Origin: Lancefieldella parvula
GTDB taxonomy: Bacteria; Actinomycetota; Coriobacteriia; Coriobacteriales; Atopobiaceae
DNA length: 64,000 nt
Reading direction: 5' to 3'
Assembly (NCBI GenBank): GCA_023300185.1
Contig: CP097092.1
Span: 1,240,001 to 1,304,000 of the forward strand
Positions 8,059 to 17,760 of this stretch are shown here, in pieces; the stretch's first letter is position 1, and each line of letters begins with the position of its first letter. The notes under the pieces are model-generated. The model was not told the DNA's origin, did not search any database, and saw nothing but the letters and a program-made list of their open reading frames with translations. The translations under genes and the position numbers were made by a program.

Positions 8059-11000
8059 CTAAGCGCCGAGCTTGCTCTGGTGCAGTTCAACAAACCTCTG
8101 CAGCTTTTGAACAACCTGTGGCGTGAGTGTGTCCTTTTTTACCTGCCAAGACCAATTGCCTTCAGCCTTACCAGGAATATTCATGCGGGCGTCATCAGAA
8201 AGGCCCAAAACATCCTGTAGCGGCAAAATAACCACTGCATTAGAAGTGCTAACTACTTGCTCCATAAGGCGGTCAAAAATCTGGTGCGATTCATCAGTTG
8301 CCTGGCCACCTGTAAAACGAGCTTCTACAAAACCCATAAGCGTTTGCGTATCATGGGTACCGCTGTACACAATAGACTCCTGAGCTGGTGTAAAGGAATA
8401 TCTACAGTCTCCATCAGCAAATTGAATGACGCTCATGCCCGGAAATCCCGTCTGAGAAAGCAGCGCACGGACCGCAGGAGTAACCGCTCCCAAATCCTCC
8501 GCAATAAAAGGCAGTGGACCAAGCTGCTTATAAGCAACGTCAAACAGCTCATAGCCAGGACCAAACTTGAATGAACCCTCAGCAGCGGTCTTTCCCTGCT
8601 CAATAGCATAGTAAGACGTAAAGCCAATAAAATGATCAAGCCTCGTGTAGTCATACAGATAGAAAGACCTGCGGAATCGTTCAATCCACCAACGATAACC
8701 CTCGTCTTTATGAGCTTGCCAGTTGTACGTTGGATTGCCCCACAGTTGGCCATCTTGAGAAAACGCGTCAGCAGGAGCGCCGGCCTGAAGCTCTGTATGT
8801 CCAGTAGCATCAAGGGCAAAAAGCTCTGGATGTGCCCAAACATCAGCGGAATCCTCTGAAACAAACATAGGCATGTCGCCAATAATCTGAATTCCTTTGG
8901 CACGAGCCTCCGCTAATGTCTGGCTCCAAATAACGTCAAAAGCAAATTGCTGCTTTTGATGAAGTTCAATTGCCTGAGCAAGTTCAGGAAGCTTAAGTAG
9001 CTCTGGTGACCAGCAGCGATACTGCTTTGGCCACTCCTGCCACACTCCCTCACCAAGAAGGTCTTTGATTGCACAGAACGCCGCATACGAATCAAGCCAA
9101 TACGAGTTTCTTGCCAGAAATGCCTGGTACTCAGCAGCTCGCTTGCTCTGAGGGCCATCGCACTCAGAAATGACTTTCTCCATAGCAGCCTGATCAAGCA
9201 AGTTGATGTTTCCTGCAAAGGCGGAAATTCCCGCGTAAGGAGATCCGTATTCATCGGTTGGGCTGACAGGCAAAATCTGCCAATACTTCTGGCCAGATTT
9301 AGCGAGAAAATCAATGAACTCGGAAGTCTCGCGACCAATAACACCAAGCTTCTGGCCTGGCGTAATTGCGGAGTCCTCATTAGAAGGCAGAGAAGTAATG
9401 TGAGCAAGCACTCCCATACCAGGCTCAAGAGGCTTTTGTAGTCTATGAGCTGGCTGCACGTTTAAGACAGTACACCCAAGCTGCCACAAAAAGACCTCTG
9501 CCTTGCCATCTTTGACAGGTACTGCTTGTCCACTAATAACGTCAATAACCTGCATGTTTTGAGGAACAGAAACATATACGGTCTTAGCATCTGAGCGGCT
9601 CTTATTCACCAGACACACAAATGCCAGAAGCGTCTTTGCTCTGCTGCTCTTGCTGGTCATCTTTTTGAACAGGCCTACGCCAGAAAGCTAAAACATCATC
9701 TGAACCACCCTCTGGAACAAATGGCTCAAACGAACCATCTACCAGTAGTGTCAGCGTTTTTCTGAGTGCGATGGCATTGCGATACATATGCAGGTAATCC
9801 AAGTCCGCACGAGGACTGCTTCCAGGCCATGGCATAGTTGCACGATTTGTTGGGTCAACAAATCCCTCAACGCCCATCTCATCGCCGTAATAGATAGACG
9901 GAACACCCGGAAGCGTCATCTGCAGCACAGCCGTCTGCCACATACGAGCCTTAGAAAGACCGCGCTGATCAGCAGAAAGTCTGTACGTTACCTGTTCATG
10001 AGCAGAAAGAGAATCAGGAGCAGGAGCTCCTGCAACTACGTTAATCAAGCGCTCTTTATCATGTGTTCCAAACACATTCAGGCAAGAATAAAACGCCTCG
10101 TGAGGATAGTTTTCCCACAGCTCCTCAAGAGCTAAAGCAGTTGACTCAGCACCAGCCTCATTCATCAAAAATGAAAGAATAGACTTGCGCAGAGGATAAT
10201 TCATAGGTCCGTCGAGCTCAGAACCTTCCAGATAATGCCTGAGTTTTCCGTATGCACGCTTATTGCTTGCGTCCTCCCAGACCTCTCCGATAATAACTGC
10301 GTCGCTACGCTCTGCAAGTGCAGCCGCACGAATCTTCTGTATAAACGAATCAGAAATCTCATCTGCAACGTCTAAGCGCCAACCACGAGCTCCACGACGC
10401 AGCCACGTTCTAATAACGCCATCCTTGCCACAAATAAACTCCTGATAATCGGGGTTATCGGAGACAATAGTTGGAAGTGCGTCTACACCCCACCAGCTCT
10501 CATACGTTCCATCCTCATGGAACGTAAACCACTCATCATAGGGCAGAGCCAGCCTGCTGAACTGCTCCTGGTTCAGAGTAGTTAGAGAATTTATTAAAGT
10601 ATTTTGAATCAGCACCACAGTGATTAAAAACGCCATCCAAAATAATAGAAATACCATGCTCAGCAGCTTTAACGCAGAGGTGTTCAAAATCCTCTACGGT
10701 GCCCAAAACGGGATCTACTTCCAAATAATCCGCAATATCATAGCGATGATTACTAGAAGCAGCATAGATAGGATTCAAATAAAGCGCAGTTATTCCAAGG
10801 TTTTCCAAGTACGGAAAGCTTCTCTTCAATGCCAGCCAAAGAACCGCCGTAGAAATCCCACTCAGTTATGCGGCCGTTAGCATCTCTTTGATACTCAGGA
10901 GTCTTCTCCCAGTCTTCAACCAGCTGGCGAGAAACCCCATTTCTTGGAACAGCAAGCGCCTGCTTGGTACGTTCGTGCCAGTTTGCATCTCGTGCAAACC

Positions 11001-11499
11001 TGTCAGGGAAAATCTGGTAGACAACTCCACCCTTGTACCAGCTAGGGTCTTCTACACCTGCAAAGCTGCCACGAGACTTATAGCAAGTAATCTGAAATGA
11101 TGGTGGCTCGCCATAGGCAAAGCTACCAACACCGGTGCATCTATTTTCTTGAGCACCATATGACCAAACTGCTCCGTCAGAAGCCTGAAGCTCAAAACGA
11201 TACCAAATAAGGCCAGTAGCAGCTGGTTTAACAATTGCCTCAAAGCACTGCGCATAGTCAGGTACGCCAGTCGGAAGCGCGCCAGCAAAATCACTCTTTT
11301 GCATCACAACGCGTTTCTCGCCAGACAGAACTTGGGCCTCTGAAGACGATTCAGGGCCATACTCTTGCCAGAGACGAAGTGTTACTGATTGAACATCATC
11401 GTCCCAAGCAAATATTCTGATTGTTGCTGAAGTACCTAGTTCTACCGCGCCTTTTGGATCTCTACAAACAATGTTTGAGGTGTTGTGAAAAGCCTGCAT
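8059..11499 (-). pseudogene. GH13 alpha-amylase/pullulanase fused to GH77 4-alpha-glucanotransferase, three frameshifts
   Basis: When repaired this is one enzyme of ~1,145 residues. The N-terminal ~200 residues are a GH13 carbohydrate-binding-like domain. A GH13 barrel follows with region I DGVFNHCG, nucleophile region GWRLDVADEI, acid/base IIGEVWE and NVFGTHDKERL. The C-terminal half is a MalQ-type GH77 domain (GMGVLAHITSLPS, GDMPMFVSEDSAD, RLDHFIGFTSYYA, AEDLGAVTPAV). It would debranch or hydrolyse and rearrange glucans in glycogen turnover. Three one-base insertions interrupt it: in AAA at 10815-10817, in GGG at 10541-10543, and near 9614-9622. Catalytic residues of both domains survive. 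The start ATG at 11499 overlaps the glgA stop region. Either a recent pseudogene or an under-corrected homopolymer sequence. Confidence 0.87.
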
Positions 11500-11501
11500 T
11501 C

Positions 11502-13001
11502 TTACCAATCTCGACGACGTACATACCTGATAATCTCAGGGTGTAGTAAATGATACACGTCAAGATATTCATTTGCAGCGTTATGCCAACTAAAGTCCTC
11601 TGCCATCGCCTGTTTTACAAGATTTGTCCACGCTTGTTTATCGTTTCTATAAACATCGGCGGCGTACAGAATAATATCTGCCATTTCATCTGCGTTTTGA
11701 TTGGCAAAACTAAAGCCGGTTCCTTCTCCCGTAAACTGGTTGTACGGTTTAACCGAGTCTGCCAGACCACCCGTCTCGCGAACAACAGGAAGCGTGCCAT
11801 AACGCATAGAAATCATCTGAGAAAGGCCGCAAGGCTCAAACTCTGAGGGCATCAAGAACATATCCGCACCTGCATACATGCGGTGAGAAAGCGCAATATC
11901 AAACTCAATACGTGCAGCCATGCGGTTGCCATAGTGCTCATCAAAGAAGCGCATAGCATCTTCTTGTTCAGCGTCACCAGTTCCTAGAACAGCAACCTCA
12001 ATACCTGCACAAATAAGACGGTCCATCGCATAGCGAATCAGGCCCAAACCCTTCTGGTTGGTCAAGCGCGTAACCATTACCGCAAGAGGTACATCAGGAT
12101 TTACCTCAAGACCCAGCTCCTCTTGCAATTGACGCTTACACTCAGCCTTACCTTCCATATGACGTGCCGAGAAGTTCTGTGGAATATAAGAATCACTTGC
12201 AGGTGACCACGCACCAATATCAATACCATTCAGGATGCCGCGCAGTACACTTTGACGGCGACGGAAGATATCATCCATTCCCTCTCCGAAGTGCTCTGTC
12301 TGCAGCTCACGGGCATACGTTGGGCTAACGGTGAGCAGATAATCAGAGTAGCAAAGCGCGCCCTTCATAAAGTTGATAGAGCTTGCGTCACATCTGAGTT
12401 GATCAACCGCAGCAGGAATATCAGCAAGACCAAGTACGTCGCTGAGCATCTTGTCAGTAAACTGGCCCTGGAACTTGACGTTATGAATGGAGAAGACCGT
12501 CTTAACGTTTTGGACCTCAGGGACGCCCTGATACTGCTCACGCAGAAATACGGGTGCCAGTGCCGTTTGCCAGTCATTGCAGTGCAGAACGTCGCAGGAG
12601 AGCTCTGGGACGTGTGCAATCAGCTCACACAGAGCCTTGGAGAAGAACGCATAGCGCTCTCCATCATCAAAGTAGCCATAAAGGCCATCACGAGCAAAGT
12701 AGGACTCGTTATCTACAAAGTAAAAATCAACGCCTTCATGAACCAGATGCCACAGCCCACAATACTCAAAGCGCCACGAAAGAGGCACCTGAAGCTCGTA
12801 GACCTTTTTCATCTTTTGTTTCCACTCGGGCTTAATAGAGCTGTAGAGTGGCGAGATAACCGCCACTCTTGCTCCTACTTTTTTAAGTGCTTGTGGCAAT
12901 GAGCCCGAAACATCTCCAAGACCACCCGACTTGGAAAAAGGCGCTACCTCTGAAGTTGCATAGACAACGCGAAGTTTGCGACGCTTGGAGACTTGGGACA
13001 T
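11502..13001 (-). CDS. glgA: Glycogen synthase (ADP-glucose type, GT5)
   Basis: 499 residues. GlgA transfers glucose from ADP-glucose to the growing alpha-1,4-glucan. The N-terminal Rossmann half starts RVVYATSEVAPFSKSGGLGD, holding the KxGGL-type ADP-glucose site. The C-terminal half has VTRLTNQKGLGLI, the EFEPCGLSQM acceptor/phosphate segment and RETGGLADSV. It begins 2 bases after the glgD stop and ends 2 bases before the GH13-GH77 start, so the six glycogen genes form a tight operon. Length is normal for the family and no disruption is seen. Confidence 0.97.
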   Translation of the reverse strand: MSQVSKRRKLRVVYATSEVAPFSKSGGLGDVSGSLPQALKKVGARVAVISPLYSSIKPEWKQKMKKVYELQVPLSWRFEYCGLWHLVHEGVDFYFVDNESYFARDGLYGYFDDGERYAFFSKALCELIAHVPELSCDVLHCNDWQTALAPVFLREQYQGVPEVQNVKTVFSIHNVKFQGQFTDKMLSDVLGLADIPAAVDQLRCDASSINFMKGALCYSDYLLTVSPTYARELQTEHFGEGMDDIFRRRQSVLRGILNGIDIGAWSPASDSYIPQNFSARHMEGKAECKRQLQEELGLEVNPDVPLAVMVTRLTNQKGLGLIRYAMDRLICAGIEVAVLGTGDAEQEDAMRFFDEHYGNRMAARIEFDIALSHRMYAGADMFLMPSEFEPCGLSQMISMRYGTLPVVRETGGLADSVKPYNQFTGEGTGFSFANQNADEMADIILYAADVYRNDKQAWTNLVKQAMAEDFSWHNAANEYLDVYHLLHPEIIRYVRRRDW

Positions 13002-13003
13002 TG

Positions 13004-14107
13004 TTACGCCACCCTCTTATTGTTTTTACGCTGAATAAGAATTTCTTCGCTGGTACCACGAAGCTCAGTACCCGCAGGAATAACGTTAGAGCGATCCACA
13101 ATAGCATGCTCGACTACAGAGCCTTCCTTAACAATGCAGCCCTCCATCACAATAGAATCGCGTACTACTGCGCCACGCTCAATAATGACGTTACGACCAA
13201 GGATGGAACCAGTAACCGTTCCGCGAATGCGGCAGCCTGCAGAAATAGTGGAGTTACTTACCTTTGAGCCAATCTCAAACTTTGCAGGAGCAGTATCGTG
13301 TGCCTTTGTCTTGATGGAGCGCTCTGGAGTAAAGAGTTCATTTGCTGGCATGGGGTTCAAAAGCTCCATGTTAGCCCGATAATAAGAGTTCTTTGAGAAG
13401 ATAGATGCTACATGACCTTCAAAGTGGAAGGTGCGAACCTTGACGCGGTTATAGTCAGCGTGGAGTGCCTCAAAAAGATCAAGATAATCAGTAGCTCTAT
13501 ACCAATCAAGCATGTCAATAAGCAGGTCGCGCTTGATAATAAAGCAATCGAGAGAAGCCTCGTCTCCGCGCTGAACGCCATTGTGCGTTTTAACTACACA
13601 GTCACCGTCAAGCTCAACACCAACAACGTCTCTATCGTTATAACGAGTGGTGTAGGTCATCATAGTGATGTCCGCATCGGACTCAAGGTGCTGGTCAAGC
13701 AGCTCGGTAAGATCAGAGTTGAAAACAAAATTTGAAGTAGACAACAGAACATACTCTGCATCAGTTCTCTCAAGATATGGCTTGTTGGAAATCAGATCTC
13801 TGAGCAGGAAACGAGCTCCTGCGTGGGAGGTACCAAAAGCGGATCCTGGCAGGATAAATAAACCACCGCTCTTACGGTCCAAGTTCCAGTCTTTGCCAGA
13901 GCCAAGATGATCGATAAGTGAGCGATAGTTAAAGGGCATGATTACGCCAACGGTACTAATGTCCGAATTAACCATATTTGAAAGAGGAAAATCCACCAGG
14001 CGATATCTTCCCAAGAAAGGCATGGATGCAATTGGGCGTACATCATTGGCGATTTCCATGTTAGTAGACGCATAATTGCAGGTAATAAGACCAATTACTC
14101 TATTCAT
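13004..14107 (-). CDS. glgD: GlgD, non-catalytic/regulatory ADP-glucose pyrophosphorylase subunit
   Basis: 367 residues. It has the nucleotidyltransferase fold and a C-terminal left-handed beta-helix of hexapeptide repeats (SKVSNSTISAGCRIRG, GNVIIERGAVVRDSIV). The N-terminus reads MNRVIGLITCNYASTNM instead of the GGxGxRLxxLT glucose-1-phosphate/ATP loop seen in the adjacent glgC product. This is the GlgD signature of Firmicutes and Coriobacteria, in which GlgD modulates a GlgC/GlgD heterotetramer and is weakly active or inactive alone. It starts on the base where glgC ends (shared TAATG-type overlap), which favours equal production of both subunits. Confidence 0.95.
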   Translation of the reverse strand: MNRVIGLITCNYASTNMEIANDVRPIASMPFLGRYRLVDFPLSNMVNSDISTVGVIMPFNYRSLIDHLGSGKDWNLDRKSGGLFILPGSAFGTSHAGARFLLRDLISNKPYLERTDAEYVLLSTSNFVFNSDLTELLDQHLESDADITMMTYTTRYNDRDVVGVELDGDCVVKTHNGVQRGDEASLDCFIIKRDLLIDMLDWYRATDYLDLFEALHADYNRVKVRTFHFEGHVASIFSKNSYYRANMELLNPMPANELFTPERSIKTKAHDTAPAKFEIGSKVSNSTISAGCRIRGTVTGSILGRNVIIERGAVVRDSIVMEGCIVKEGSVVEHAIVDRSNVIPAGTELRGTSEEILIQRKNNKRVA

Positions 14108-15255
14108 TATTGCTCACCTCTTTCGACTACTACATCATTTCCAACAACAGCAATCTCCTTGTTCAAATCAGAGCTGCCAATATGGACGTTCTTCTCGACC
14201 ACAGCGTTCTCGCCAAGAATTGCACGAATAACCACCGCACCAGGTTTAACTTCTGCGCCAGGAAGAAGTACGGAGTCAATAACGCGAGCTCCCTCACCAA
14301 TAACGGCATCGGTAGACAAAATTGAATGACGAGAATAACCAAAGACCTGGCATCCGTTGCTTACCAGACAGTCGTCTACCTCGCCAAAAGCGCCAATGTA
14401 CGCTGGTGGACGGGTGGAAGCATTAGACAAAATAGGGAACTTATCCGAGAAGATATCAAACTTAGGCTCAGAGCCAAGTAGATCCATGCTGGTCTCGTGA
14501 TAACTTGCAATGGTGCCTACATCGCGCCAGAAACCCTCAAAGCGATAGGCAAAAAGACGTTTACCATCATCAAGCAACGTCGGAATAATATCGCCGCCAA
14601 AGTCATGAGAAGATTCAGGATTCTTTGCGTCCTCACGCAAGGTCTCAAGAAGCAGGTCTGTGCTAAAGATATAGATTCCCATGGACGCCAGGTTGGACTC
14701 TGGCTCTTTGGGTTTCTCGGAAAACTTGGTGATCCTATCCTCATCATCAATGGACATGATGCCGAAGCGAGAAGTCTCTTCCCAAGGAACAGGCATAACA
14801 GCAATGGTGAGGTCTGCGTTGTTCTTCTTATGGCAGGCAAGCATCTCGCCGTAGTCCATACGGTAAAGCTGATCGCCAGAGAGAATTAGTACGTAATCAG
14901 GGTTATTCTGCTCAATGTAACCAATATTCTGGGTGACGGCATCTGCGGTTCCCGCATACCACGCACCACCAGACTGTGTTGCGAAGGGAGGAAGAATAGA
15001 AATTCCACCACCGCGCTCATCAAGGTCCCAAGCACTACCTGATCCCACGTAAGAGTGCAGCAAATACGGACGATACTGTGTCAAAACACCTACCGTAGAA
15101 ATTCCTGAATTTGCGCAGTTGGATAATGCAAAGTCAATAATGCGGAACTTGCCACCAAACGAGACAGCAGGTTTAGCTACTTTTGAGGTCAGAGCACCTA
15201 AGCGGCTTCCCTGTCCTCCTGCAAGTAGCATTGCAAGACATTCCCTTTTGCCCAT
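14107..15255 (-). CDS. glgC: Glucose-1-phosphate adenylyltransferase, catalytic subunit
   Basis: 382 residues. GlgC makes ADP-glucose from glucose-1-phosphate and ATP, the committed step of glycogen synthesis. It carries the LLAGGQGSRLGALT loop, KPAVSFGGKFRIIDFALSN, GTADAVTQN, LSGDQLYRMDYGEML with the catalytic Asp, and the FSEKPKEP substrate site. A beta-helix follows at the C-terminus. I choose the ATG at 15255, preceded by AGGAG eight bases away; the TTG at 15261 is less likely. Partner GlgD follows directly. Confidence 0.97.
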   Translation of the reverse strand: MGKRECLAMLLAGGQGSRLGALTSKVAKPAVSFGGKFRIIDFALSNCANSGISTVGVLTQYRPYLLHSYVGSGSAWDLDERGGGISILPPFATQSGGAWYAGTADAVTQNIGYIEQNNPDYVLILSGDQLYRMDYGEMLACHKKNNADLTIAVMPVPWEETSRFGIMSIDDEDRITKFSEKPKEPESNLASMGIYIFSTDLLLETLREDAKNPESSHDFGGDIIPTLLDDGKRLFAYRFEGFWRDVGTIASYHETSMDLLGSEPKFDIFSDKFPILSNASTRPPAYIGAFGEVDDCLVSNGCQVFGYSRHSILSTDAVIGEGARVIDSVLLPGAEVKPGAVVIRAILGENAVVEKNVHIGSSDLNKEIAVVGNDVVVERGEQ

Positions 15256-15330
15256 ATCCAAATCTCCTCTCTCCCCAACAGAGGTCTATATTCTCAACGC
15301 CCTACGACGATTGAACCTAAACGCAGATCC

Positions 15331-17760
15331 TTACACGTGCCAAATATCTTCCATATACTCCCTGATAGTTCTATCAGCGGAGAAGAAACCAGAGTTTGCC
15401 GTATTGTGAAGTGCGCGAGCATTCCAGCTGCGACGATCTGCATAGGACTGAGTAAGCTCTTCCCATGCCTTCACATAGGCATCAAAGTCAATAAGCACCA
15501 GATCAGGATCGTTGTTGATCAGCAGGTAATCGCGAATTGACTCAAAGTTGCCAGAGAGTCGGCTCAAAGAACCATCGGTCAGCATATTTACAATGCGAGC
15601 CAGCGTTGGGTTCTGGTTAAGTAGGTTCTGTGCAAAGTAGGTGCCGGAAGCATATACCTGCTGAACTTCGTCTGCACGAAGACCAAAAATCTTGATGTTC
15701 TCTGGTCCCGCAAGCTCGGAAATCTCAATGTTGGAGCCATCGTAAGTTCCAAGTGTTAGAGCTGCGTTCATCATAAGCTTCATGTTTGAGGTACCAGAAG
15801 CCTCTGCACCAGCAACAGAAATCTGCTCTGAAATATCAGATGCGGCATAGATAAGCTGTGCATTTGAAACAGCAAAGTTTGGAATAAAGACAACCTTAAG
15901 GCGGCCCTCAATGCGCTCATCGTTGTTAACTACGTCCGCAACGGAGTGAATCAGTCGAATGACTTCCTTTGCAAAGGTATAGCTCTGAGCAGCCTTACCC
16001 GAGAAAATAAAGGTGGTTGGAGCTGGTTTATAGCTTGGGTCATCAAGCATGCGGTTGTAGAGATACAAAATCTTAAAGACATTAAGCAGCTGACGCTTAT
16101 ATGCATGGAAGCGTTTTACCTGCGTATCAAAGATGGTATTGGTATCCATCTCAACACCAGTTGTCTTCTTGACGTATGCAGCAAGACGCTCTTTTTCTTC
16201 TCTCTTTGCAGCGTCCATCTTATCCAAGAACTCAGCATTGTTCTCAAAAGCAGAAAGCTTCTGAAGTTCATTGGCATCATCAAGCCAGCCGGTACCGATA
16301 GCCTCAGTAATAAGCTTTGCGTAAGCGGTATTAGCCTGTGCCAAGAAGCGACGGTGGCAGATGCCGTTAGTCTTGTTATTAAATATTTCTGGACGAAGCT
16401 TGTAGAAATCCTTCAAAACACTCTGCTTCAAAATGTTTGTGTGCAGGTCAGAGACACCATTAACCGAGTGGCTAAACAGAATAGAGAGGTTAGCCATACG
16501 AACGGTGTTATCCCACAACACAGATGTTGAGGCGAGAAGATCGGTGTTGCCGTTAGAGTCAGCAAGCAGCTGCTCCTTATAGAGGCGATCAACCTCATCA
16601 ATAAACATATACAGGCGGGGAAGCAGCTCACGGAAGGTGTTGATAGGCCACTTCTCAAGAGCCTCAGGCATAACGGTGTGGTTGGTATAAGAGATTGCGT
16701 TTCTCGCGATATCAAATGCCTCGTTAAAGTCAACGCCATGGTCATCGACAAGCAGACGCATAAGCTCTGGTCCGCACATTGCTGGGTGCGTATCGTTAGT
16801 GTGGATGCAGACGTGATCTGCAAAGTGGTCCCAATCCTCACCGTACTTATCCTTGTAAGCACGAAGAATGGTCTGAAGACCAGCGGAGACAAACAGGTAC
16901 TCCTGCTTCAAGCGAAGAATGCGTCCGTGCTCACCAGAGTCATTTGGATACAAAATGGTTGAAATTGCCTCAACGTCAGAGCGGAACTTATTAGCACGTG
17001 CATAATCGCCGGCGTTAAAAGCATCAAGATCAAAGTCTTCCTCTGCTGGTTCTGCAGACCAAAGACGCAGCTTATTTACGGTCTTTGCGCCATAACCAAC
17101 AATAGGCACATCGTATGGAACAGCCCTTACTACCTGGCCACCCTCTTGCGAGAACCAGAAGTTGCCATTCTCGTCCTCATGCCTTACAACGGTGCCACCA
17201 AAGCGCACTAGTACGCTGGAATCGTCTTTTCTGACTTCCCATGGATATCCATTTGCCAGCCAGTTATCAGTACGTTCTACCTGGCGTCCATCCTTAATTT
17301 CCTGACGAAAGAGGCCGTAGCGGTATCTCATGCCGTTACCAAAGCCAGCCATTCCCTCATGTGCCATGGAGTCCAGGAAGCACGCGGCAAGTCTACCCAG
17401 ACCACCATTGCCAAGGCCAGGGTCTACCTCCTGAGCGGCAAGCTCATGAAGAGAGGTACCCATCTCTTTAAGGCCCTCTGCAACAACGTCGGTAATACCA
17501 AGATTGAGCAGGTAATTCTCAAGCAGTGGTCCTAGAAGGAACTCAAGGGAGAAGTAATAGACCTGCTTGTTTGCATGAATATAGGAGGTTGACTGAATTT
17601 CTCGCGCCTTTTCTGCAATGAGGTGAGCAAGAACGTTATAGCGCTCCTGATCAGTGCACTCTCCATAGTATTTGCCAAGAATCTTGATGAACTTATCGCG
17701 ATACTGCTCTTCAAAATCTTGTTTATCGGTAAAAATGTTTTGTCCGTTATTTACGGCCAT
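15331..17760 (-). CDS. glgP: Glycogen/maltodextrin phosphorylase (GT35)
   Basis: 809 residues. It releases glucose-1-phosphate from glucan ends and uses pyridoxal phosphate. The cofactor lysine lies in EASGTSNMKLMMNAALTLG. Other family landmarks are GNGGLGRLAACFLDSMA, HTNDTHPAMCGPELMRLLVD and QVKRFHAYKRQLLN. The ATG at 17760 is preceded by GAGGGGGAAGC and overlaps the last codons of glgB by 14 bases, so translational coupling is likely. Placing the phosphorylase inside the synthesis operon means storage and mobilisation enzymes are made together, and control must be largely allosteric. Confidence 0.97.
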   Translation of the reverse strand: MAVNNGQNIFTDKQDFEEQYRDKFIKILGKYYGECTDQERYNVLAHLIAEKAREIQSTSYIHANKQVYYFSLEFLLGPLLENYLLNLGITDVVAEGLKEMGTSLHELAAQEVDPGLGNGGLGRLAACFLDSMAHEGMAGFGNGMRYRYGLFRQEIKDGRQVERTDNWLANGYPWEVRKDDSSVLVRFGGTVVRHEDENGNFWFSQEGGQVVRAVPYDVPIVGYGAKTVNKLRLWSAEPAEEDFDLDAFNAGDYARANKFRSDVEAISTILYPNDSGEHGRILRLKQEYLFVSAGLQTILRAYKDKYGEDWDHFADHVCIHTNDTHPAMCGPELMRLLVDDHGVDFNEAFDIARNAISYTNHTVMPEALEKWPINTFRELLPRLYMFIDEVDRLYKEQLLADSNGNTDLLASTSVLWDNTVRMANLSILFSHSVNGVSDLHTNILKQSVLKDFYKLRPEIFNNKTNGICHRRFLAQANTAYAKLITEAIGTGWLDDANELQKLSAFENNAEFLDKMDAAKREEKERLAAYVKKTTGVEMDTNTIFDTQVKRFHAYKRQLLNVFKILYLYNRMLDDPSYKPAPTTFIFSGKAAQSYTFAKEVIRLIHSVADVVNNDERIEGRLKVVFIPNFAVSNAQLIYAASDISEQISVAGAEASGTSNMKLMMNAALTLGTYDGSNIEISELAGPENIKIFGLRADEVQQVYASGTYFAQNLLNQNPTLARIVNMLTDGSLSRLSGNFESIRDYLLINNDPDLVLIDFDAYVKAWEELTQSYADRRSWNARALHNTANSGFFSADRTIREYMEDIWHV

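Noticed and set aside
12252..12902. A 216-codon open frame antisense to glgA
   Set aside because: glgA is intact in the other strand; no family resemblance was seen.
14107..15255. glgC/glgD as a simple gene duplication
   Set aside because: The N-terminal nucleotide loop is replaced in GlgD and both types are known as partner subunits in this group, so this is an established pair.
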